DNA of 64,000 nucleotides from NCBI RefSeq assembly GCF_030409055.1, contig NZ_CP116619.1:1769628-1833627 (forward strand), in the 5' to 3' direction. Positions 8,433 to 17,866 of the stretch are shown piece by piece. A program made the position numbers and the translations under genes. Below the pieces are notes generated by a model. It saw nothing but the letters and a program-made list of their open reading frames with translations, was not told the origin of the DNA and did no database searches. This DNA is from Trichocoleus desertorum NBK24. GTDB lineage: Bacteria; Cyanobacteriota; Cyanobacteriia; FACHB-46. Numbering within the stretch: the first letter of the stretch is position 1; each line of letters begins with the position of its first letter.

Positions 8433-8901
8433 TTAAAAAACCCCGTAGTTTTCAGGTGGATAAACAAACATTAGGTTTGTTAAGCAATCACCCTGAGAAT
8501 AACCTAGTAACCTTCTATTGCTCAAGCCTGAGTTGGTTAGTGTCATGCCTTTAAACACTAGAAGGAAGTTTCCAACCTAACACTACGGTAATTACTGAAA
8601 GTTATTGCAGTAGTTAAATAGGCGGGTCAAATTAAATATAAGATGGCTTCGTCTGAAACCCTTACACAGCCTAAAAACCATCTTCAGTTTAATTACACCT
8701 ACCTACTTACTCATTAGGTCAGGACTGAAACAAGTTAATTTTTTAGCTTAGTCTACGCTGCTTGAGGAACAACGTTTCTTAGACTCTTTAGATTTTTTAG
8801 AATTATTTATCTATATTTTATTATTGTACCGAAATCTAGGTCAAAAATACAGCTAGCGACACGGCATGAGCTTGTAAGTAGGGCATTAGCGGGGGCGATC
8901 G
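8433..8901. other. Intergenic region, 469 bp, A+T-rich
   Basis: No gene is visible here. The region is clearly more A+T-rich than its neighbours, especially 8770-8830. It holds one weak inverted repeat, AAGATGG/CCATCTT at 8640-8646 and 8678-8684. The promoter of the RsbW-type gene should lie near 8440-8520. A small RNA cannot be excluded. Confidence 0.4.
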
Positions 8902-10095
8902 CTAACTACTAACTGAGGTTTGCGGTAGTTGTAAAGCTTGCAATAACTTAGCCAAAGTACGCCGGAATTGAGCAAACTCAAAATTTTCAATGGTTTTTTG
9001 GCGCAGCGTTTCTGGCTGATACAGCAAAGGATTGGGGTAAGTTCCCTGAAGAATGTGGGTCAGATTTTGCGCGATCGCCACTACATCATCGGGATCAACC
9101 AAGCATCCTATTTCCCCATTCAATAGGGGATCAACCGCCCCATCTTGATTTCCAGCCAAGACAGGTTTGCCGCAAGCTAAGGCTTCTAAGTAGACAATGC
9201 CAAACCCTTCGCCGCGACTCGGTAAAGCGAATACATCGCAGAGATTGTAATGATCGCAAAGTTCGGACTCAGGTACAAATCCAGTAAAGGTGACACAGTC
9301 CTGGAGGTTAAGCTGACGTACTAGCATCTCAATGTGGGGTATGTTATTGCCTTTGCCAGCTATCACATAATGGGTATCTGGGATGTGACGACGAATTTCT
9401 ACAAGTGCTTGAATAATTTGGTTGTATCCCTTGTAGCCAGTATTTTGATCGAGACGGGAAACTGTCAAAATCACAGGCTGCTCAGGAGTTAAGCCATAAC
9501 GCTCTAGTAGATATTGGGGTTTAGGCGCAATTTGAAAGCGGCTGGAATCAAAAGCGTTCGGCAACACAGTCACATGGTCAGGTTGCAGAGACTGTTCGCG
9601 TAGTAAGCGATCGCGTGTGTAGTGACTGACTGCCATCACCTGGTCAGCTCGTTGCAGTACAGACTTGAGGGCTGTATTCTCGACGTTCCAAGCTTCCAAG
9701 CCATGTAGAACGACTCCATAGGGAACGCCCGTGACGCGCTTCAGCCAATCGAAGACCACGCTGTAAAAATCTAAGTGGGTCGTCAAGATCAACGTTGGCC
9801 GTTGCCATAGTCCTAAGCTAACCATTTTGGCTGCTGCTAGGCTCGCCATCCCATACCGTCGCCACAGATGGCGATCACCATGAGATTGACCAAAGTAGTG
9901 AAACCTTGTCTGAGGTAAAAACTTAAGGTTTTGGAGATTAACTCCATCAGCACGATCATATTTTAGGAATACATCATACTGAGCGTCTGGATAAAGGTCT
10001 TGCAATGCCTGCAATAGGACTGCTGAGTAGACTTGGATGCCGCCCATGTAGCCAAAAATATTAGGGAAAAGCAAATAGAAGTGAGGCTGCTTCAT
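8902..10095 (-). CDS. GT4-family glycosyltransferase
   Basis: This GT-B fold glycosyltransferase of family 4 probably builds exopolysaccharide or a cell-surface glycan from a nucleotide sugar. The N-terminal domain opens with PHFYLLFPNIFGYMGGIQVYSAVLL, carrying the glycine-rich acceptor-side loop. The C-terminal donor domain has TVSRLDQNTGYKGYNQIIQAL, VIAGKG and the E-x7-E motif in EGFGIVYLEALACGKP (about residues 296-304). The frame extends to a GTG at 10239, but that codon lies within a terminator hairpin (10206-10248), so the ATG at 10095 is chosen; an ATG at 10170 is the alternative. It stands alone, downstream of a PEP-CTERM gene. Confidence 0.85.
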   Translation of the reverse strand: MKQPHFYLLFPNIFGYMGGIQVYSAVLLQALQDLYPDAQYDVFLKYDRADGVNLQNLKFLPQTRFHYFGQSHGDRHLWRRYGMASLAAAKMVSLGLWQRPTLILTTHLDFYSVVFDWLKRVTGVPYGVVLHGLEAWNVENTALKSVLQRADQVMAVSHYTRDRLLREQSLQPDHVTVLPNAFDSSRFQIAPKPQYLLERYGLTPEQPVILTVSRLDQNTGYKGYNQIIQALVEIRRHIPDTHYVIAGKGNNIPHIEMLVRQLNLQDCVTFTGFVPESELCDHYNLCDVFALPSRGEGFGIVYLEALACGKPVLAGNQDGAVDPLLNGEIGCLVDPDDVVAIAQNLTHILQGTYPNPLLYQPETLRQKTIENFEFAQFRRTLAKLLQALQLPQTSVSS

Positions 10096-10205
10096 AGAGT
10101 TCTGTAGAGTTGTCTGATTCAACTTACGGCATAACCCATGCAAATCCCTGAAGTTGGTGTCGGCAACCATGATTTTGATCTCGCTTCTCTTGCAAACCAT
10201 AGACA

Positions 10206-10248
10206 GACTAAAAGGTGAACAGTTGTACGTACTGCTCACCTTTTAGTC
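10206..10248. terminator. Bidirectional-looking terminator hairpin
   Basis: GACTAAAAGGTGA (10206-10218) and its exact complement (10236-10248) form a 13-bp stem, with a partly paired interior ACAGTTGTACGTACTGC. The flanking A and T runs within the arms make it a plausible terminator for the PEP-CTERM gene ending at 10270. Confidence 0.7.
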
Positions 10249-10269
10249 ATGAAATTAATTCAAACTTGG

Positions 10270-10992
10270 CTACACTTTTGCAGCTTGGCCTGCTTTGCGA
10301 CGACGACCCATGAAACCAAGTGCGCCAACACCTAGTAAGGCTCCAATGGTACCTGGCTCAGGCACAGACTCGGCAGTCACGATGAAGTCGTTATAGTCTC
10401 TGTCTCCGCTCCAGGAGTCATTGACAGCGATTAGCGTTGTGCCTGATGCAGCGGTCAGAGTTTCCTTAGCGCGTTGGCTCAGTTTACCCTTGAAGTTTGT
10501 GTAATAGTCAAAGTCCTCGTTGTCACTGATAAAGTTGAAGGATGTTTCAGCAGGATCTGTAAAAACAGTTGGCTGGTCCTGTTTTCCTGGTTGAGCAGTC
10601 AAATCTTTTGCAGTCAAGCCCAGGAAGTAGCTGACCCCTTTAGAGAAGGTATAAGTAGCTTGGCAGGGTACTGGCAAAACTGTAATGCCACAGGTTCCTT
10701 TCGAGTCATTCTTATTGTAATCAGGCTTTGAACCTGGCAGAGGGTCACGGGCCACTTCTTCTTTGAATAGAGTTTCTAAGAAGTTCTTGCTTGAGCCGTA
10801 GACATTGAAGTTAGATTGGTATGCACCGTGGGAGGCGAAGAAGTCAAACTGAACTGTCGTCTTCTTAGCGAATGAGAAGCTACCATTGGCATTGGAGGTA
10901 GCACCGAGGAAGCTAAAAGCTTGGGCGGGAGCACAAACACTCACCAAGGCTGTCATAGCAGCAACTGCTACTAAAGATTTGCGAAAATTCAT
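10270..10992 (-). CDS. PEP-CTERM surface protein with DUF4114-like end
   Basis: This exported protein of 240 residues begins with a clear signal peptide (MNFRKSLVAVAAMTALVSV, cleavage likely after APAQA). It ends with a PEP-CTERM sorting signal: VPEPGTIGALLGVGALGFMG followed by the basic RRRKA. Just before this, SWSGDRDYNDFIVTAES resembles the aspartate-rich motif of DUF4114 proteins, often calcium-binding and surface-exposed. Exosortase normally processes such C-termini. The frame is open to 11184, but ATG 10992 is chosen because it starts the signal peptide and has CGGAG eight bases upstream. Precise role unknown. Confidence 0.85.
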   Translation of the reverse strand: MNFRKSLVAVAAMTALVSVCAPAQAFSFLGATSNANGSFSFAKKTTVQFDFFASHGAYQSNFNVYGSSKNFLETLFKEEVARDPLPGSKPDYNKNDSKGTCGITVLPVPCQATYTFSKGVSYFLGLTAKDLTAQPGKQDQPTVFTDPAETSFNFISDNEDFDYYTNFKGKLSQRAKETLTAASGTTLIAVNDSWSGDRDYNDFIVTAESVPEPGTIGALLGVGALGFMGRRRKAGQAAKV

Positions 10993-11742
10993 GTCAAGTC
11001 TCCGTAAGTAATGCGTGACGTTGGCGAGGGCTGCTCTAAATAAAAGGACAACTACCGTCTTTAAAACTCGTGAGAGCGTAGATGGGCAAGCTGGACTCAT
11101 TAAGTCAGGCTTAGGGAAACCCATACGTAGGCATACATATGTGCATCTGTTGGGGCGGTAGATGCAGGGAGCGGGACGGCCCAAAGCCTGAACTGAGAAC
11201 TGGGCAATACAACTGGTGTAGAACCCATATTTGTCCAGCTAGGTTGCTGTAGCGATCGCGTAATTCAAACCAGGAATTACATCAAAGTTTTAACTTAGTC
11301 AGCTATTGAAAACCAAGTGTTAAAACTGCTACTTCCCTAAAGGGAACTGTCTTTGCTTAACCCTGCCGTATCTACTCTATACACGGCTAGTGGGAAGTAC
11401 CACCGTGGGGCGACAATCTTCACGCATTCTTTAATCTAAAAGGTGTTGAGTTGCTGAGGCTTTTATGAGTGCTGTCATTATTTGGCCCTTCTAATCAGTT
11501 CTTACGCCAAAATTTTCTAAGTGTAAACACGTAAGGAACCTGGTATTTTTTAGAGCCATAATAAAACCCACCCTGTATCTAAGGGGTGGGTCTAGCTAAA
11601 TACTGTTCTTCTAAAATCCTATCTGGGGCCGCGATCGCCAACCTCCAGCTCAATCATTATTGACTCGTCAAGTCTAAAAGTTGTTCCCTAAGAGCTAGCC
11701 TTCAGGGAAAAGACATGACGGCTTTGCAAGAAATTTATGACT
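10993..11742. other. Intergenic region, 750 bp
   Basis: No convincing gene lies here; the open frame that continues upstream of the PEP-CTERM start lacks coding character. The promoter of that gene should be in the right-hand part nearest 11000-11300. A terminator for the gene at 11743-12408 occurs at 11561-11591. A hairpin GCCCA..TGGGC spans about 11181-11207. The length would allow a small RNA or a long leader, but I recognise none. Confidence 0.4.
11561..11591 (-). terminator. Rho-independent terminator (minus strand)
   Basis: ACCCACCC (11566-11573) pairs with GGGTGGGT (11584-11591). Read on the minus strand the stem is followed by TTTTAT, the expected U-tract. It lies about 150 bp downstream of the NblB-like gene. 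Confidence 0.65.
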
Positions 11743-12408
11743 TCAGGCAGATTGCAAGGCTTCTTGAGCATCCTGGGCCACCTGAGGCACCTCATCCTGA
11801 GCCAAAGTTGCTAATGCTGAATGGGCTTCCGTACCACCTAGCCGACCTAAGGCTTGCACCAAGCGATGCCGCACTTGCCAGTCGGGATGAGACGCATAGG
11901 ACACTAATAAAGGAATCGCCCGAGGATCACCCAGTTCTCCTAGAGAGCCGATCGCAGCCATTTCTACGAGGTCGTTACCAGAGGTCAGAGCCGTCTCCAA
12001 AAGCCCAAAAGCACGGGGATCACCGAGTTCTCCTAGGGCCGCGATAATACTGAACTGCACTAGCCATTCAGGGGTCTTTTGATAAAGTTCCTGCAAATCT
12101 TCCAGGGCATCTTGTAGTTTCAAAGCTCCTAAAGAGTCGGCAGCAGCAGCCTGCACATCAGGTTCGGGGTCGTTGTGTAGGCGATCGCGCAAAATTGTGG
12201 CTGTTTGAGCTAAGTCGTGATTTCCTAAAGAAGAAAGCTGGCTGACAGCGGCGTAACGCACTCTGGCACTACTATCCGCTACTGCGGTTTGAATCAGCGG
12301 GAAGGCGGTAGCAGGCTCTAATTGGCGGAGTTGATTCACTCCTCGTAGGCGATCGCCGAAGTCCTCTGAGTGCAGTAAGGCTTGCACAGATTCAGGAGTA
12401 ACAGTCAT
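11743..12408 (-). CDS. nblB: HEAT-repeat protein, NblB-like
   Basis: This 221-residue alpha-helical protein consists of about six HEAT/PBS-lyase repeats, for example ALGELGDPRAFGLLETAL and SLGELGDPRAIPLLVSYA. The repeats and the opening MTVTPESVQALLHSEDFGDR resemble NblB, a relative of the phycobilin lyase subunits CpcE/CpcF. NblB acts in phycobilisome degradation during nutrient starvation by detaching or handling bilins. The frame extends to 12471, but ATG 12408 matches where NblB-type proteins begin. It lies 82 bp downstream of a CBS-domain gene on the same strand and could be co-transcribed. The NblB name rests on remembered similarity; a generic HEAT protein is the alternative. Confidence 0.7.
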   Translation of the reverse strand: MTVTPESVQALLHSEDFGDRLRGVNQLRQLEPATAFPLIQTAVADSSARVRYAAVSQLSSLGNHDLAQTATILRDRLHNDPEPDVQAAAADSLGALKLQDALEDLQELYQKTPEWLVQFSIIAALGELGDPRAFGLLETALTSGNDLVEMAAIGSLGELGDPRAIPLLVSYASHPDWQVRHRLVQALGRLGGTEAHSALATLAQDEVPQVAQDAQEALQSA

Positions 12409-12490
12409 GTCGATTAATCTCGCTTTTGGTATGGAAATGGCAATCTCAACCCTAAATGTCTGAGCAGCCAATGTTTTTCAATCGGTTTTG

Positions 12491-12955
12491 TTAATCCGCC
12501 TGAGCAGCCATCGCTCGGACAATATCACCCCGTGTCAAGACACCAACTACATGGCCATTGGCATCTAAAACGGGTAAGCGATGGATACTCCGCTCATGCA
12601 TTAAACGGGCTGCGTCCTGCAATGGCTGATCAGGGCTGGTGGTCACCGGATCGCGGCTCATCACTTCTCCAACGGTTTGCCCTAATGCTTTATGCAAATC
12701 CCGCTCATAACGGGCTGGGTTTTCTAGATAAATCACGCTATCTAGGATCATGATGTAGGCTGGGGGCGTAGCTCCAGTTTCTTGCCACATCAAGTCGGTT
12801 TCTGAGACAACCCCAATTAATTTGTCAGACTGATCGACGACTGGAAGACCACTGATTCGTCGGGTCGCTAAAATCTGAACCACTTCCTGAAGGGGTGTTT
12901 CAGGCTTAACGGTAATGGGATTGCGACTCATGACATCCGCAACAGTTTTGGGCAT
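12491..12955 (-). CDS. Two-CBS-domain protein
   Basis: The 154-residue protein is made almost wholly of two CBS domains: DVMSRNPITVKPETPLQEVVQILATRR..GLPVVD at residues 7-60 and EVMSRDPVTTSPDQPLQDAARLMHERS..RLPVLD at residues 95-150. Paired CBS domains form a Bateman module that usually senses adenosyl compounds. No enzyme or channel domain is attached, so it must act in trans or as a small regulator. It is upstream of the nblB-like gene on the same strand. The partner and ligand are unknown. Confidence 0.9.
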   Translation of the reverse strand: MPKTVADVMSRNPITVKPETPLQEVVQILATRRISGLPVVDQSDKLIGVVSETDLMWQETGATPPAYIMILDSVIYLENPARYERDLHKALGQTVGEVMSRDPVTTSPDQPLQDAARLMHERSIHRLPVLDANGHVVGVLTRGDIVRAMAAQAD

Positions 12956-13172
12956 ATTTGAGCAAATGCCTCTCCTAATAGGGCTCTGGCCTCATTCTAG
13001 GCAATTCTGGGGATCAACCGAAGGAGTTTTACGGAGATTTATCTTACGAGAATTTTATCCGGATGGCTCTTCTCTGCTGCCTGGTCATGCTGATGTCAGG
13101 AACTGAATCTAGCGCCGCGTCAGCCCTCAACGCGATCGCCTGATACATCCTATACAAATCACCCACCGTTAC

Positions 13173-14669
13173 TTAGGGACCCACAGGACTAGGAGGGGCC
13201 GTCACTCTAGACTGATTTTGCAGCAACTCTAAAGCCGATACTCCCTCCCCCTGAAAGCCAAAGTACCAAAGGGTTGCAGCAGCTTCGGCCCGTGTCACTG
13301 ATTTCTTAGGTTGAAAGAGCGTGGTGTATCCTAAAGCTCGACGAATATTAGCGAGATCGCCATTTTGAAAATCGGCTAAAACGGCTCGCAGCGCTTTTGG
13401 GTCAATTTTTGCTGCATCTTGAAAGCCCCAGGTTTCTTTCACAGCATCCAGGGAGGCGGTGGGCAAAGCTTGCCGAGTATCGAGGGGCAACTTCCACAGC
13501 AGCATCACTTCTCGCGTTAAGGGTGCATCGGGTCGGAAACTGACCGCAGTAGCATCACCTGACAGCGGGCTAGGAATAATCCCTGCTTCCGCTAGTCCCT
13601 GAATCATTTGAAAGTCTGGGTCGCTTTTGGGCACATCCTGAAATACAGGTTTGGCATTGTTAGAGCCCAAGCGAAGCTGCTGTCCAGCGCGATCGCTATA
13701 AATCCGGTTATTCGCCGTGACTAACCAACGGACATACTCGCGGCGAGTGATGATTTTGTTTGGCTCTAAAAGGTTGGGGTTCTTGGCAGTTGTGCTTTTG
13801 GCATCACTGGAGCGGAGGGGTAAAACTCCCAATTGCGCTAAGTCCTTAATAGAGGAGCGCAGTTCTTGAGGAGCTTTGTCGAGGTCAGTGAAACCTTGAG
13901 CATTGGTCGTCACAGGAGTTGGGCTAGCCGTGGCAGTCGTGGCGGCTCCAGTCGGGACAGGCCCGACAAAATCAGGATCACCGGGTTGAGGCCCAGCATC
14001 AGCATTCACGGCTTGAGGTGAAACACTGCCTGCTTCGTAAGCGTAGTCAATCGTGAATACGGTGTTGGTAGACGCACTGCTAGAAAGGGGAGTCGCGCTG
14101 AGTGTAGGGGTTGGGTTTCCAGTGCGATCGCTGGTTATCGGTGGCGGGACGGCAGCCGTAGCCCCAATCGTGACGGTTACTTGCAAATCGTTACGACGTG
14201 CCACCAACTTAGCGGGGAGATCTTGAGTGGCTTGGCTGACCAGTTGCCATCCACTGGTTTGAAACTGTTGGAGATAAAAGCTTTGTACCGCATTACTCGG
14301 ATCACCGCTCGTCCACTGGGCTTGTCCGGATGCTTTTGTCTCCGTTTCGTTAGTGGTGGCATCTGTCCCAGAATTAGTCGCGGCAGGGTTGGTAGGACTA
14401 GGGCTAGCGACGGGGACAATGTCCTGCAATTCGGACTCTGGATAAATTGGAATTTCTGCCGGAAAGTCAGCGGGGCGATTGGCATTGGTTGCCGCTTGCC
14501 CATCCCTTCCTGACAGCCCCCCGTTGCCACCACCTTCCTGCAACCTAGAGTCGGCAGCTAGAGAATCCTTAAAAGCATTACCGGTGGGGCTATTGGCACA
14601 AGCCGTCAACACAACGAGCAGTGAGGCAGCCAGGCCAGCCAATACAGCGGGGCGTCGATTGGGTAGCAC
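13173..14669 (-). CDS. SLH-domain lipoprotein
   Basis: This 498-residue protein starts with a lipoprotein signal peptide, the lipobox being LTAC at about residues 21-24, so it should be anchored in a membrane facing the periplasm or outer leaflet. The middle contains Pro/Thr/Ser-rich linkers and a segment ending SGDPSNAVQSFYLQQFQTSGWQ. The C-terminal 220 residues contain S-layer homology features: ITRREYVRWLVTANNRIYSD, FQDVPKSDPDFQMIQGLAEAGII, LTREVMLLW and VTRAEAAATLWYFG. SLH domains bind pyruvylated cell-wall polymers. It is 68 bp downstream of another exported protein gene on the same strand. Confidence 0.85.
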   Translation of the reverse strand: MLPNRRPAVLAGLAASLLVVLTACANSPTGNAFKDSLAADSRLQEGGGNGGLSGRDGQAATNANRPADFPAEIPIYPESELQDIVPVASPSPTNPAATNSGTDATTNETETKASGQAQWTSGDPSNAVQSFYLQQFQTSGWQLVSQATQDLPAKLVARRNDLQVTVTIGATAAVPPPITSDRTGNPTPTLSATPLSSSASTNTVFTIDYAYEAGSVSPQAVNADAGPQPGDPDFVGPVPTGAATTATASPTPVTTNAQGFTDLDKAPQELRSSIKDLAQLGVLPLRSSDAKSTTAKNPNLLEPNKIITRREYVRWLVTANNRIYSDRAGQQLRLGSNNAKPVFQDVPKSDPDFQMIQGLAEAGIIPSPLSGDATAVSFRPDAPLTREVMLLWKLPLDTRQALPTASLDAVKETWGFQDAAKIDPKALRAVLADFQNGDLANIRRALGYTTLFQPKKSVTRAEAAATLWYFGFQGEGVSALELLQNQSRVTAPPSPVGP

Positions 14670-14737
14670 AGCGAACTAAACAGTGAACATCAATCCCTAC
14701 GCTAGCGCAGATTGGCCCCAATCATAAATTAGCTACC

Positions 14738-16255
14738 TCAATCCAGATTGACGTGCTGGTCTAGATCCTGAATTTGTGGGTCTGGAAACTGCTGCAAGAC
14801 TCGCCACAAAACCGTGTAGGTGCCATCGGAGTGACGAATCATGGGCCGAAATGCTAAGAGGTGATCGCTACTAGGTGTTTCTAGTAGTAGATCTAAATAG
14901 CGGCGATCGCGACGAGACACAGGTTCTCCGCTCATCACAATTTCTGGCATTTGAAATTGCAGCGATCGCACCAAGTAAGTTTGATTTAGGCTAATCACAG
15001 CTTGGCTCATCAACGGTTCGCTCAATGCCAAGTTGCTAACTTTTCCGCTGAGAAAGCGACGGCGATCAGCTTGAATTGCGTCGAGTTGGGTGGGTGGGGT
15101 ATAGGTGAGGAAAAATTGTCGCAGGTCTGGAGTCAGCTCGACTTGCCTGGTTTGCAGGGTAGGTTGCAAGGACTCTAGGGCAACATCTCCGATCGGAGCG
15201 ATGAAACCGTAATTCAGCCCAGACTGCGCGAGTTGAAAGCGACCATTCTCGATCTCCATCAGAAATCGGGGGGTAAATTGCGCCCCAGATTGCACTAAAG
15301 GAGCAAACGGAAAACGCTCAGCAACCGTGGGTCGCAAACGATTTTGTAAAGCGCTGGGTTGGGGGCGATAAGCTTCCGACAACAAGACACGAGCAATTCC
15401 GGTGTTCGGTTGAGCGAGAAACTCGGCGTAGAGCTGACGTTCTTTGGGATAGAGGCCGTAGGCGTATTGATCTAGCGCTTCTAGTTGTCGAGTCGGGGTA
15501 GAGAAGCTAGCGGCATTTGGGAAAGCCGTTTGGGTGCGAGCCAATAGTTGCTTGATCGACTGCAAAACCGGAGCGGCTTCTGGCGGAGGGGCGATCGCGG
15601 GGGGCACGGGCGGTACATAATCAGCGATCGCAGTTTTGGCAGATCGGCCAATTAAGGGTGGCTCCTCAGCGGGCAAGGTGGGAGCAGTCCCATAGCGGTA
15701 AGTCGCTGGTTTGCCCAAGTTAGGGCTTTGAGTCGGAGTTGCTGGCAAACTTGGAGCTTGGCGTTCTCCCACCACGCGCAACGGCTTCACCTCGGCCACC
15801 GAAGCCAGCATGTAGAGGCGACGATCGAGCAAATTACCAAGAGACGCCAATCGCTGAGTCGATTGATGCAGGTTACAGTAAACCGTTCCTTGGGGTTGGC
15901 TAAGGCCAGAACCTACGGTAAAAGGTTCTTCGCGATCGCCAACTCGTACCCTGGTAGGCGCACAGAGCAAAGTCGGCAAAGGATACTGGTTTTTGAGAAA
16001 CTGCTCCACCGCAACGGTATGCAAGGTCAACTGTCCTCTGGCGGCTCGCACTTGGTTGGGGTCTGGTTCGGCAACGGCGCGTTCGATGCGGTTGGCTAAC
16101 AGAATCTGTTCCTGCACAAGTTGCTGGGCTCGGGGCCAAAACCCTTGGGCGCGAATCACCTCCGTCGGAACGGCATCAGTCTGCGCCACCACCGGATGAT
16201 GGCTCAGCAAGCTCAACAGTGAAGGCCCCAACAGCAATAAGGAAAGATGGCGCAT
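14738..16255 (-). CDS. Exported hypothetical protein
   Basis: No family is recognised for this 505-residue product. It has an N-terminal signal peptide (MRHLSLLLLGPSLLSLLS, probable cleavage after VVAQ), then a helical region with two cysteines, a Pro/Ala-rich linker at about residues 170-230 (PPVPPAIAPPPEAAP) and a C-terminal globular part with LPTLL-, FRPMIRHSDGTYTVLWRVLQQF. It lies upstream of the SLH lipoprotein gene in the same orientation, which suggests a shared cell-envelope role. Codon use matches its neighbours. Confidence 0.75.
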   Translation of the reverse strand: MRHLSLLLLGPSLLSLLSHHPVVAQTDAVPTEVIRAQGFWPRAQQLVQEQILLANRIERAVAEPDPNQVRAARGQLTLHTVAVEQFLKNQYPLPTLLCAPTRVRVGDREEPFTVGSGLSQPQGTVYCNLHQSTQRLASLGNLLDRRLYMLASVAEVKPLRVVGERQAPSLPATPTQSPNLGKPATYRYGTAPTLPAEEPPLIGRSAKTAIADYVPPVPPAIAPPPEAAPVLQSIKQLLARTQTAFPNAASFSTPTRQLEALDQYAYGLYPKERQLYAEFLAQPNTGIARVLLSEAYRPQPSALQNRLRPTVAERFPFAPLVQSGAQFTPRFLMEIENGRFQLAQSGLNYGFIAPIGDVALESLQPTLQTRQVELTPDLRQFFLTYTPPTQLDAIQADRRRFLSGKVSNLALSEPLMSQAVISLNQTYLVRSLQFQMPEIVMSGEPVSRRDRRYLDLLLETPSSDHLLAFRPMIRHSDGTYTVLWRVLQQFPDPQIQDLDQHVNLD

Positions 16256-16500
16256 GTCAACTAACCTGGGTGTTTAGACGCAAACAAACCTCTGAGTTCA
16301 GGTTGCCCGCTTGATTAAAAAAACTTAAACCTCTAGCGGCGATCGCGGCTAAAAATCATTCTCTCGATAGATCGGAGTGCTTGATACCAAGGGACAACTG
16401 ACATCTACCGATTGATGCCAATTTACTACTAAACCAGCCACGCTTAATTGAAAAACGAAATTTATCTATTACAGCTTGTCTATTACAGCAACCTAAGATT

Positions 16501-16716
16501 TTGGGTGCGCTGATTGGTTACGGCATTCCGGAAGTTCAAGCTAAGGTTTACCATGATCGCATTCATCGAGGCGAGTATTTGGTCATGGTAGAAGGTTTAG
16601 AGGCTGACATCCGCCAAGCCGAAGCAGTTTTTAGCCGTTGGCAGATTCATGAGTTACGCATCTATGCAGCTCCTACCTCACAAGCCTCGGCTCAGACAAG
16701 GCCAACTTCCCGCTAA
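16501..16716 (+). pseudogene. Truncated general-stress-protein (GSP17M-like) relic
   Basis: The 71-codon frame, opening only with TTG, encodes GALIGYGIPEVQAKVYHDRI and GEYLVMVEGLEADIRQAEAVFSRW. These match the C-terminal half of cyanobacterial general-stress proteins with a glycine-zipper region followed by GIPE-x-AKVY. The preceding N-terminal domain and glycine-rich hydrophobic segment are absent: upstream of 16495 there is only A+T-rich DNA with no related coding sequence. I read this as the surviving tail of a deleted gene. A short functional protein is the less likely alternative. Confidence 0.65.
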
Positions 16717-16913
16717 AGCGGTTAAAGCTCCACCTAACGACTGGCAATCCGAATCAGAGAAAAAGTAAGATAGTATCAGAGGCTACAGAACTCAGGTTAG
16801 CTTCTCGGTTGTGGCTAGAGGTTTAGGAGATGCTTAACGATCGCGTCACCGTAGTCGATAACCGTGATATCGGCGATCGCTCCCTTTAAGTTGTTAGTAG
16901 TCCTTGGCAACTG

Positions 16914-17294
16914 CTAAGGTAACTCAACGACCGTCAGTTGATAGCAATAGTTAGACATCGCGTGCGGTCTAACTTCCAATTGCTGTTGCTGACGGTTTAG
17001 AGTCAGTTCTTTCGCAGTAAAACTGCTCCAAGCTTCCAGACCTTCACGCTGCCAAAAGAATTCGAAGTCTTGAAATTTTGTGTCCTGAATTTGGTAATAG
17101 CAAGAAAATAAGGGCGTGAAATTCAAAGGTTCCAGAAAAACTTGCCAAAGCACTGTTTTACCTTGCAAGTCAGTCCACCATTGCTGAATCAGCTCTAGAG
17201 CTTGGTTCTCATCCTTCTGAGGATTGCCTAAAAACCAAGTAAGAACGTTCAATCCAGATTCACAAGCAGTTTTCATAACAGGAATACAAAGCAA
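16914..17294 (-). CDS. Hypothetical protein
   Basis: This 126-residue protein is not recognised. It is rich in aromatic residues and glutamine (WFLGNPQKDENQALELIQQWW, FEFFWQREGLEAWSSF, LNRQQQQLEVRPH) and looks like a compact soluble alpha/beta protein. There is no signal peptide or membrane segment. GTG 17294 or ATG 17276 could be the start; the latter (MKTACESGLN) is preferred by position. Its A+T-rich upstream region contrasts with neighbouring genes. It may be lineage-specific. Confidence 0.55.
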   Translation of the reverse strand: MLCIPVMKTACESGLNVLTWFLGNPQKDENQALELIQQWWTDLQGKTVLWQVFLEPLNFTPLFSCYYQIQDTKFQDFEFFWQREGLEAWSSFTAKELTLNRQQQQLEVRPHAMSNYCYQLTVVELP

Positions 17295-17507
17295 AATTTT
17301 GTATTAGTCTATACTCAGTATTCCTTTAATTTCATTCAATTATTTAGTTGTTTTGTGATAAAACATTGCCTTTTGTAAAGCTTATTCGTATTTCTGCGGC
17401 CTTTTTTGTGGCTTGGCGCTCACTAAAACAATCAAATCAGCGGTGTCATACGGAGAATGCTCCAGACTTGGGATAGTAGGGGCGATCGCGCGGTAATCCC
17501 AAAATCC

Positions 17508-17705
17508 TTATAGTTTGCTGTTCAGCGTTTTGACGTTCCATCCAATGACTGTCAAACCTGCCGTCTTGGCCCTAGCCAAAGCTTCTTGTGAGGTTTCTCC
17601 TTCCAATAGCTCACATTCAACGAAGTCCGGAGCTTCGTAGAACTGATAACCCAAGGGCAAGTGAGACGGAAGCTGAGCACAGGTAAGCACTATTTTTTTG
17701 GTCAT
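17508..17705 (-). CDS. Small hypothetical protein
   Basis: This 65-residue product (MTKKIVLTCAQLPSHLPLGY at the N-terminus) has an acidic middle, FYEAPDFVECELLEGETSQE, followed by a helix, ALARAKTAGLTVIGWNVKTL. It could form a small alpha/beta fold. No family is recognised. The ATG start, an A+T-rich promoter-like region upstream and coherent amino acid content support a real gene. It is separated by about 160 bp from bioF. Confidence 0.5.
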   Translation of the reverse strand: MTKKIVLTCAQLPSHLPLGYQFYEAPDFVECELLEGETSQEALARAKTAGLTVIGWNVKTLNSKL

Positions 17706-17866
17706 CTTTAAGCATAAATAATTTACAGATAGAGTTTCTAGGTTAAAAATTCTGTGGAGGTGAAAAAACCGCCAAAATGCTTATTTTTGCGTACAACTTA
17801 AGCAGATAAATCAACCCTCTAAAGACAGATTTATTTTTAGATATATCTTCTGGAACTTGTGAAATA

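Noticed and set aside
11150-11210. GGGACGGCCCAAAGCC resembling part of a c-di-GMP riboswitch
   Set aside because: The conserved GGCAAACC and tetraloop-receptor parts are absent and no gene follows in the right orientation.
11715-12047. 110-codon plus-strand ORF
   Set aside because: It is antisense to the HEAT repeats of the NblB-like gene and has no independent support.
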